7,881 nucleotides of DNA, taken from the NCBI GenBank assembly GCA_022614795.1, contig JAKEHX010000643.1:1-7881 (forward strand), written 5' to 3'. Origin of the DNA: Planctomycetaceae bacterium. Its GTDB lineage: Bacteria > Planctomycetota > Planctomycetia > Pirellulales > Pirellulaceae. A model generated the notes under the pieces. It saw only the letters and a list, made by a program, of their open reading frames with translations, did no database searches and was not told where the DNA came from. The translations under genes and the position numbers were made by a program. Each line of letters opens with the position of its first letter. Positions within the stretch are counted from its first letter, which is position 1. This document shows, piece by piece, positions 1 to 4,959 of this stretch.

Positions 1-255
1 GGGAGCGATCCGCTGACGAATTACGATACCATTCGTGACGAACTCGTGCAGTACGATTCACGACTTGGCCAGCGGCCCGAGATTGTGGCGGTGACCAAGG
101 CCGAGTTGCCTGGAGCCGGTGACGTGCATAGTGCCCTGGTCACCCGCACGGGCAAAGAGGTCCTGCTCGTATCGGCCGTGACGGGGCAGGGGCTCAACAC
201 GCTCGTGCAGACGATCGCGGCCGCCTTGGAGGCCCGCGAGCCGGCGGCAACATGA
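1..255 (+). CDS. obg: GTPase Obg (CgtA), C-terminal fragment
   Basis: This is the last 84 residues of an Obg-family GTPase; the gene runs in from before the window, in frame from base 1. Obg proteins bind the 50S ribosomal subunit and act in ribosome assembly and the stringent response. The visible part begins in the segment NYDTIRDELVQYD, which matches the usual Obg sequence just before the G4 motif. It then shows the G4 region as VTKAELPG (residues 31-38) and the G5 region as SAVTGQGL (58-65). G4 is normally NKxD or TKxD; here it reads TKAE, with Glu in place of the guanine-contacting Asp. No extra C-terminal domain follows G5, so the protein ends soon after the G domain. The TGA stop overlaps the coaX start as ATGA, implying co-transcription and coupled translation. 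The Obg assignment is firm, although the N-terminal glycine-rich domain and the P-loop lie outside the window. Confidence 0.9.
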   Translation, partial: GSDPLTNYDTIRDELVQYDSRLGQRPEIVAVTKAELPGAGDVHSALVTRTGKEVLLVSAVTGQGLNTLVQTIAAALEAREPAAT

Positions 256-1022
256 CCGACGTCCAGCTCATCGCGGTCGATATCGGCAACAGCCTGACGA
301 AGGTCGGCTGGTTTGAAGACGTCGCAGCCACGCTGCCGCAGCCATCCAGCGTCCGCAGGTTTTTCACGGGCCAGCCACCGCCCGAGGCGTTGTTCGATGG
401 GCTGCCTGCCAAATCGGTTCGCTGGCGCGTGGCCAGCGTCAATCGCGAAGGACAGCGAGTCTTGACCGAGTCGGTGCGCTCACGGCGGCCACAGGATGAC
501 GTTCGGATTCTGGGCACAAGCGACATGCCGATCGCGGTCCGCGTCGAGCATCCCGAGAGCGTCGGCACGGATCGGCTCGCAGCCGCAGTTGCAGCGAACG
601 TCCTGCGTGATCCGGACCGCGCGGCCATTGTGGTCGGCGCCGGGACCGCGCTGGTGGTGAACGTCGTCAGCCGCGATGGGGCATTTGTCGGCGGCGTCAT
701 TCTCGCCGGGTTTCGGATGCAGGCCAAGGCCCTTTACGACGCGGCGGACCTCTTGCCATTGGCGGAGTGGAAGTCAGGCAGCGATCCGCCCCCCGTGATC
801 GGCACGAATACCGAGGCGGCAATTCAAAGCGGCCTGTTTTGGGGCGCGGTGGGCGCAGTCCGCGAGCTGGTCGCGCGGATCGCCGGCGAGCTTGGCCACG
901 CACCGCAGGTTTTCGTCACGGGCGGCGACCTGGCGCGGCTCGCTCCGCTGGTTGGCGAGGAAACGCGGTTCGTGCCGAACATGGTGCTTTCCGGAATTGC
1001 CGTCGCCGCCCGCGGCCAGTAA
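252..1022 (+). CDS. coaX: Type III pantothenate kinase (CoaX)
   Basis: This 256-residue protein has the size and layout of type III pantothenate kinase, the cytoplasmic enzyme that phosphorylates pantothenate in the first step of coenzyme A synthesis. It belongs to the ASKHA fold. The N-terminal phosphate-binding motif is DIGNSLTKVGW (residues 10-20). The pantothenate-site motif is SVGTDRLAAAVAAN (103-116), with the catalytic Asp at 107. The second nucleotide motif reads VVGAGTALVVNVV (127-139) and is followed by GAFVGGVILAGFRM (143-156). A late VFVTGGD (220-226) matches the adenosine-side loop. In most family members the GTA motif begins with Asp (DxGTA); here that position is Gly129, and the following conserved Asp is Asn136. 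The ATG at 252 overlaps the obg stop by 4 bp. The nearest GGAGG (228-232) is too distant to be an ordinary ribosome site, so translation probably depends on coupling. Family assignment is secure; activity is less certain because of the altered motif. Confidence 0.88.
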   Translation: MTDVQLIAVDIGNSLTKVGWFEDVAATLPQPSSVRRFFTGQPPPEALFDGLPAKSVRWRVASVNREGQRVLTESVRSRRPQDDVRILGTSDMPIAVRVEHPESVGTDRLAAAVAANVLRDPDRAAIVVGAGTALVVNVVSRDGAFVGGVILAGFRMQAKALYDAADLLPLAEWKSGSDPPPVIGTNTEAAIQSGLFWGAVGAVRELVARIAGELGHAPQVFVTGGDLARLAPLVGEETRFVPNMVLSGIAVAARGQ

Positions 1023-1073
1023 CCCCGCCTGGGACAAGCCCCCACCCGCTGCTACCTTGAATCGGCTTTGCCG

Positions 1074-1087
1074 CGCGCTCGAGCGCG
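1074..1087. other. Perfect 14-bp palindrome in the coaX-pgk gap
   Basis: The 96-bp gap between coaX and the PGK-family gene contains the perfect palindrome CGCGCTCGAGCGCG. It is followed by no T-run and can form only a short GC hairpin, so it is not a convincing terminator. It could be an operator half-site pair or a chance product of high GC. No clear promoter was seen in this gap, so the PGK-family gene may be read through from coaX. Confidence 0.3.
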
Positions 1088-1118
1088 GCTCGCCACCGCT
1101 CGTTTGCGAGACCATTCG

Positions 1119-2522
1119 ATGACCGTCACCGCCGACCGCGTCTTGAAACTCGCCCGTGTGCTCAAGGGTTTCGACCGGCGCGAGAACCTTACGCTCCACC
1201 AATACCTGTCCGACATTCGCCGGCTGGATTCGCTTGCAAAGCTGCCCAGCGGCACGAGCGTGCTCGTCCGCGGCGACGTCGATTGCAAGCCCGGAGCGGA
1301 GCTGGGTCAGGGGGATATCCGGCTGCGCTCAATGAAGGACACGCTGGAATATGGCCGCCAACGGGGCTGGAAACAGATCATCTTCGGCCATCTCGGCCGC
1401 AAAGAGAAGGACAAGCCGATCGGCTCGCTGGCGAAGGTCGCGAATCGAATTGGACAGATCATAAATGACTGCCCGGTCACGTTGATTACCAACTGGTTCG
1501 ATGAAGCATCCGGACAAGTTTCAGATACTGTTCCGTTTGCGATCAAGAACTCGGGCCCTGGGCATTTGATCGTGCTGGAGAACGTGCGCGCCTACTCCCT
1601 GGAAACGGTGCTGTGGAAGGCCGACGAGGCCGCGCTCGCCGGCCTGGCACCGAAGCTTGCCGCGCTGGCTAACTCGCTCGCGGAGAAGGTCGCGTCGGTC
1701 TATGTGAACGAAGCCCTGTCGGCCGGCAGCCTCGATGCTTCGACCACGATCGTCCCGCTGGCGATGCAGCAGGTCGCCCTGGGCCAGTACATTGCCCGCG
1801 AGTTTGAAGGGCCGATGCTCGACTGCCAACAAGCGAAGCTCGTCGTGTTCAGCGGCATCAAGATCGACAAGCTTGACGACCTGGAAGCGATGATCGCCCG
1901 CGGCACGATCCGCACGATCTTTTCGGCCGGCTCGCTGGCGATGGCCCTGAAAAAGGCCGAGGCCCTCCTCGCTGGCAAGGACTTCTCCTTGGGCGTAAGC
2001 GAAGACCCGGCTCACAAGGACAAGCCGTATTACATCCCGCCCGAGCGGATCGAACAGGCCCGGCGGATGTTTGCCGCCGGGAAAAAGCAGGGGATCGAGT
2101 TTGTCCTGCCTGTCGATTTCAAGCTGGGGGACGAGCGCGTCGTCGAGACTCTTCAGCCTGGAGATCAACAGTTCGACATCGGCCCGCGGACGATCGCGCT
2201 CTTCGAGCAGAAGGTCGGCCAGTTCATCGAGGCCCACCGCGGAGAAAAGGCGGTCGCCTTTCACAACGGCGTCTTTGGCATGTTCGAGGATCCGCGGTTC
2301 GAAACCGGCACAAAAGCGTTCATCGCTCAGCTCAAGCGGATGAAGGATGCGGGCCTGGCGGTCTATGTGGGGGGCGGCGAAGGGGGGACGGCCCTGGAAA
2401 AATACGGCCAGCCCGACTGGGTCACGCACTGTTTCACCGCGGGCGGGACGGTGCTCAATGCCCTGGGCGCCGAACCGGTGCCCTATCTGGTGGCCCTCCG
2501 TGCAGCCGCCAAAGGCTCGTAG
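1119..2522 (+). CDS. Divergent phosphoglycerate kinase family protein
   Basis: This 467-residue protein follows phosphoglycerate kinase (PGK) from end to end. PGK transfers phosphate between 1,3-bisphosphoglycerate and ADP in glycolysis. Matching segments are VRGDVD (residues 50-55, for VRVDFN), FGHLGR (89-94, for SHLGRP), LENVRAY (153-159), YVNEAL (195-200, for YVNDAF), SGIKIDK (245-251, for GGAKVSDK, with the catalytic-type Lys248), PVDF (331-334), DIGPRT (353-358), HNGVFGMFE (382-390, for WNGPMGVFE), GGGEGGTALEKYG (418-430) and FTAGGTVL (439-446). It is longer than the usual 390-415 residues, with about 45 extra residues at the N-terminus. The HR after YVNDAFGTA is missing, and the nucleotide-site GGDT reads GGEG. 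ATG 1119 is preferred, with a weak GAG 8 bases upstream; an in-frame TTG at 1068 would add an unconserved Arg-rich stretch. Either a working but divergent PGK or a paralogue with a shifted role is possible, so the symbol pgk is withheld. Confidence 0.8.
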   Translation: MTVTADRVLKLARVLKGFDRRENLTLHQYLSDIRRLDSLAKLPSGTSVLVRGDVDCKPGAELGQGDIRLRSMKDTLEYGRQRGWKQIIFGHLGRKEKDKPIGSLAKVANRIGQIINDCPVTLITNWFDEASGQVSDTVPFAIKNSGPGHLIVLENVRAYSLETVLWKADEAALAGLAPKLAALANSLAEKVASVYVNEALSAGSLDASTTIVPLAMQQVALGQYIAREFEGPMLDCQQAKLVVFSGIKIDKLDDLEAMIARGTIRTIFSAGSLAMALKKAEALLAGKDFSLGVSEDPAHKDKPYYIPPERIEQARRMFAAGKKQGIEFVLPVDFKLGDERVVETLQPGDQQFDIGPRTIALFEQKVGQFIEAHRGEKAVAFHNGVFGMFEDPRFETGTKAFIAQLKRMKDAGLAVYVGGGEGGTALEKYGQPDWVTHCFTAGGTVLNALGAEPVPYLVALRAAAKGS

Positions 2523-2798
2523 AACGCTACAACCCTCACGCGCGTTAGCCCTTGCGCTACCGGCCGGGCAATCTGGAAAATCCAGCCAGACTTTGCTGGG
2601 CGGTCAAGATCATCGAAAGGGGCCGACGATAGCACGCCAAGAGACAGCACCTTGAAGTGCTGCGCGGTCGCTTGAGCGTCCCTGCTAGGGCCCACCGCCA
2701 TTGCCGAGAGCATCGCGGGGCCGGCGGTTCCGGCGACACGTCGTTGGGTTGTTTCCGTTTCCGTCTCCCTACGTGTTCTGATGACTGGAGCCCCTCCT
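2523..2798. other. Intergenic leader region before the Cys-rich gene
   Basis: This stretch has no gene that I can support. Near its start it holds two weak hairpins: CTGGA-AAA-TCCAG (2573-2585) and CCAGC...GCTGG (2582-2599). Neither is followed by a T-run, so neither is a convincing terminator for the upstream gene. The last 50 bases include a pyrimidine-rich run (about 2749-2770) that would lie in the 5' leader of the next gene. A TTGAAG at 2653-2658 could be a -35 box, but no good -10 box lies at the right spacing. The promoter of the Cys-rich gene is probably in this gap but cannot be placed. Confidence 0.4.
2787..2790 (+). promoter_or_regulatory. Ribosome binding site of the Cys-rich gene
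   Basis: GGAG lies 8 bases before ATG 2799. This selects ATG 2799, which opens a clean signal peptide, over the in-frame ATG at 2781, which would put six unrelated residues in front of that peptide. Confidence 0.65.
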
Positions 2799-3236
2799 AT
2801 GAAGAACTTGTTTGCCGCGGTGTTGACAGTCGGCATGCTGTGTATGGCCAACTCGGCCAGCGCATTTGAGATCCTGTCGATTTTCGGCGGTGGATATGGC
2901 TGCGGCTGCGAGAAGAGCTGCGGCCACGACCATGGCTGCGGCTATGACCGCGGCTGTGGATGCGACCGCGGTTGCGGTCACCATCGCCAGGGCTGCTGCC
3001 GCCATTGGTTCCATCGCGGCTGCGGCTGCGATGTGGGCTGCGGCAAGGCCGTCGAGCCCAGTTGCGGCTATGAGAAGAGCTGCGGTTGCGATCGCGGATG
3101 CCACCGCAACCGGTGCTGCAAGGACCGTTGCCACCGTACCCGTTGCTGCCACCGGCACCACCGGGGCTGCGGCTGCGAGAGAAGCTGCGGCTGCGACAAC
3201 GTCTGCGGCGGCGACATGATCCAGAAAGGCGCCTAA
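2799..3236 (+). CDS. Secreted Cys/Gly/His-rich repeat protein, function unknown
   Basis: I do not recognise a named family. The 145-residue product opens with a signal peptide: Lys2, a hydrophobic core to about residue 17, and ANSASA before likely cleavage at 22/23. The mature part of about 123 residues contains 26 Cys and 11 His and almost no hydrophobic residues. It is built of hexapeptides of the form C-G-[C/Y/H]-[D/E]-[R/K/H]-[G/S]. Five occur in a row at 35-64, single units at 75-80, 89-94 and 95-100, and two more at 124-135. A middle stretch (101-123) switches to shorter units: CHRNR, CCKDR, CHRTR, CC. Such a composition could bind metal ions or be cross-linked by disulfides in a proteinaceous cell wall; both are inferences. 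The gene stands alone, with its own ribosome site and its own terminator. The reading frame is supported by the signal peptide, since other frames across this low-complexity DNA are also open. Confidence 0.75.
   Translation: MKNLFAAVLTVGMLCMANSASAFEILSIFGGGYGCGCEKSCGHDHGCGYDRGCGCDRGCGHHRQGCCRHWFHRGCGCDVGCGKAVEPSCGYEKSCGCDRGCHRNRCCKDRCHRTRCCHRHHRGCGCERSCGCDNVCGGDMIQKGA
2901..3212 (+). repeat. Degenerate 18-bp (hexapeptide) coding repeats
   Basis: Within the Cys-rich gene the DNA is made of degenerate 18-bp units of the type TGCGGCTGCGAYCGCGGC, each encoding Cys-Gly-x-Asp/Glu-Arg/Lys-Gly/Ser. Units are contiguous at 2901-2990 and recur at about 3021-3038, 3063-3098 and 3168-3203. Two copies share the near-identical segment TATGAGAAGAGCTGCGG or CGAGAAGAGCTGCGG (about 2908 and 3069). 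This points to growth of the gene by internal duplication. The periodic, GC-rich sequence also creates long Ala-rich or Arg/Ser-rich false frames on both strands. Confidence 0.7.
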
Positions 3237-3324
3237 TCGACTCCCTGGCTAACAATCAGCCAAGTCCCGCGCAACCGGCCGGAGCACACACCACTGCGAT
3301 CGGCCGGCCGCGACCAAGATACTG

Positions 3325-3360
3325 CGAAACCCCCGGCGGCCACCGGGGGTTTCGTCGTTT
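3325..3360 (+). terminator. Intrinsic terminator after the Cys-rich gene
   Basis: A perfect 12-bp inverted repeat, CGAAACCCCCGG (3325-3336) and CCGGGGGTTTCG (3343-3354), encloses a 6-base loop and is followed by TCGTTT. It lies 88 bases after the stop codon of the Cys-rich gene. The stem is far stronger than expected by chance. The trailing T-run is short and broken, so termination is likely but not certain. No T-run follows on the minus strand, so it is assigned to plus-strand transcription. Confidence 0.75.
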
Positions 3361-3487
3361 GTAGGACGGATTTTCAATCCGTCTCGCCTGGTATTTCAAT
3401 CCGTCTCGCCTGGTAGGACGGGTTTTCAATCCGTCTTGCAACCGATCCTGCATTTACCGGACTGGACGGTTTACAAAACCGTCCTAC
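3361..3487. repeat. Cluster of REP-like hairpin elements
   Basis: Three full copies and one partial copy of a short palindromic element fill the space between the convergent genes. Copy 1 has GACGGATT-TTC-AATCCGTC (3365-3383), an 8-bp stem with a 3-base loop, preceded by GTAG. Copy 2 (3391-3412) keeps only the right half. Copy 3 has GACGGGTT-TTC-AATCCGTC (3417-3435), where one stem position is a G:T pair. Copy 4 lies inverted as GGACGGTTT-ACA-AAACCGTCC (3464-3484), a 9-bp stem, followed by TAC. All share the core GTAGGACGG...CCGTC. Non-coding placement, mixed orientation and compensated stems resemble bacterial REP elements, but no REP-associated transposase gene is in the window. Copy 4 overlaps the 3' end of the DUF1501 gene. 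Confidence 0.75.
3372..3415. repeat. Exact 22-bp tandem duplication
   Basis: Bases 3372-3393 are repeated exactly and without a gap at 3394-3415; the unit begins TTTCAATCCGTC and ends CGCCTGGTA. It joins copy 1 of the palindromic element to partial copy 2 and explains why copy 2 lacks a left arm. The duplication looks recent, since the two units are identical. Confidence 0.85.
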
Positions 3488-4959
3488 GCCAAAACTCCAC
3501 GTATAATCTTCGCCTCATCCGTCGGCCCGATCAGCCGCTGATTCAGGCCTTGGTAGGGATAGCTGAAGCGCTTCGCATCGATCCCCAAGAGATGCAGGAT
3601 GGTGGCCTGCAAATCGTGCACGCCGACTTTTTCCTTCACGACAAAGTAACCCAACTCGTCGGTCTCGCCGTACACGTGCCCCGCCTTCACTCCCCCGCCG
3701 GCCATCCAGATCGTGAAGCAGTGTGGGTGATGGTCGCGGCCGAGGAACTTTGACCCGCCGCGCTCTTCGTTCAGTGCCGTGCGGCCGAACTCGCCTCCCC
3801 AGACGACGAGCGTGTCGGCCAGTAGCCCGCGCTGCTTCAGATCCTTCAAGAGCGCCGTCACGGCCCGGTCGGTCTGTTTGCACTTGTTCGGCAGTGCCGT
3901 CATGATGTCGTCCCCCGCGCCGGTGCCGTGCGTGTCCCAGCCCCAGTCGTAGAGCTGCACGTAGCGCACCCCCTGCTCGGCCAGGCGACGGGCGAGCAGG
4001 CAATTGTTGGCAAACGACGCTTTGCCGGGCTCGGCGCCGTACAGATCGATGATCTCCTTGGGCTCCTTCGAGATGTCCATCACCTCCGGCACGGCAATCT
4101 GCATCCGATAGGCCAGCTCGTACTGGCTGATACGCGTGACCGTCTCGGGATCGCCAAACTCGGCCAGCTCCAGCTCGTTCAGCCTTTGCAGGGCATCCAG
4201 GCTGCGGCGGCGGACCTCGCGGGTCATGCCGGCTGGATTGTTCGCATAGAGAATCGGATCGCCCACGGTCCGGCACTGCACGCCCTGATAGACCGACGGC
4301 AGATAGCCCGTGCTCCACAGCGCCTTGCCGCCGGTCGGGTCGGTGCCGCCGCTGATCAGCACGACGAAACCCGGCAAATCCTGGTTCTCGGAGCCCAGGC
4401 CGTATGTGATCCACGAGCCCATCGCCGCCCCGCCGTTCCGCGGCGAGCCGGTATAGAGGAACAGCTCGGCCGGGGCGTGATTGAACTGGTCGGTGTGCAT
4501 CGACTTGATGACGCACAACTCGTCGGCCACCTCCTTGAGACTGGCCCACAGCTCGCTCATCTCGATTCCCGCCTGCCCCTGTTTGGCAAACTTGTAGGGC
4601 GTGCCCAGCATCTTCGGCCGGCGGGCCTTGAGGTCGATGAACGGCAACCGCTCCTTCTGGAGGATCGCCAGCAGGTCGTCCGGGCACGGCTGGAGATTGT
4701 GTTCGACGAGCTTGGGCTTATAGTCCCACAGGTCGTGCTGCGGCGGCGCGCCCGACATGTGCAGATAGATGACTCGCTTGACCTTCGCCGGCAGGGGCGG
4801 GGCCTTGGAGGCGAGGGGATTGTCGGCGCTGGGCAACGGGGCCGCCAGCGCCGCACGGCCAGACAATTCGGCGAATGCCCAAGCGCCCAATCCAAGACTG
4901 GCCTGTTGCAGGAAGTGTCGCCGTGTATTGAACCGAATCGCAAGTGCCTTTGCGTTCAT
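3484..4959 (-). CDS. DUF1501 family protein, Tat-exported
   Basis: The 491-residue product belongs to the DUF1501 family, which has an alkaline-phosphatase/sulfatase-like fold and is abundant in planctomycetes; its substrate is not established. The N-terminus carries a twin-arginine signal, TRRHFLQQASLGLGAWAFA (residues 12-30), with AALAAP marking likely cleavage near 40, so the protein is probably exported folded. Family segments follow in order: VKRVIYLHMSGAPPQHDLWDYKP (60-82), MHTDQFNHAPAELFLYTG, VVWGGEFGRT and GRDHHPHCFTIWMAGG near the C-terminus; their Asp, His and Glu residues are likely metal or catalytic ligands. ATG 4959 is chosen because it starts the Tat signal, has GGAG 8 bases upstream and forms an ATGA overlap with the preceding gene. 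The longer open frame to 5097 merely overlaps that gene. The TAG stop lies inside an inverted REP-like element. DUF1501 genes typically follow a DUF1549/DUF1553 gene; here one gene separates them. Confidence 0.92.
   Translation of the reverse strand: MNAKALAIRFNTRRHFLQQASLGLGAWAFAELSGRAALAAPLPSADNPLASKAPPLPAKVKRVIYLHMSGAPPQHDLWDYKPKLVEHNLQPCPDDLLAILQKERLPFIDLKARRPKMLGTPYKFAKQGQAGIEMSELWASLKEVADELCVIKSMHTDQFNHAPAELFLYTGSPRNGGAAMGSWITYGLGSENQDLPGFVVLISGGTDPTGGKALWSTGYLPSVYQGVQCRTVGDPILYANNPAGMTREVRRRSLDALQRLNELELAEFGDPETVTRISQYELAYRMQIAVPEVMDISKEPKEIIDLYGAEPGKASFANNCLLARRLAEQGVRYVQLYDWGWDTHGTGAGDDIMTALPNKCKQTDRAVTALLKDLKQRGLLADTLVVWGGEFGRTALNEERGGSKFLGRDHHPHCFTIWMAGGGVKAGHVYGETDELGYFVVKEKVGVHDLQATILHLLGIDAKRFSYPYQGLNQRLIGPTDEAKIIRGVLA

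Noticed and set aside
1068..1118. TTG-initiated N-terminal extension of the PGK-family protein
   Set aside because: It would add 17 Arg/Ala-rich residues including a palindromic DNA segment, and it has no better ribosome site than ATG 1119.
1521..2429. Minus-strand open frame of 302 codons
   Set aside because: It is antisense to the PGK-family gene, has no recognisable motifs and is explained by codon bias at high GC.
2653..2690. Promoter-like TTGAAG or TTGAGC boxes before the Cys-rich gene
   Set aside because: No acceptable -10 hexamer occurs 16-18 bases downstream of either, so a promoter call would be a guess.
2483..2851. Minus-strand open frame of 122 codons across the gap before the Cys-rich gene
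   Set aside because: It overlaps the ends of two supported genes, shows no motif and has no convincing ribosome site.
2866..3219. Ala-rich plus-strand frame and Arg/Ser- or Ala-rich minus-strand frames over the Cys-rich gene
   Set aside because: They arise from the 18-bp periodic GC-rich repeat. Only the Cys-rich frame has a signal peptide, a spaced ribosome site and a downstream terminator.
3361..3487. Possible CRISPR array
   Set aside because: Repeats are few, palindromic, of mixed orientation and partly adjacent, with no regular unique spacers and no cas gene nearby.
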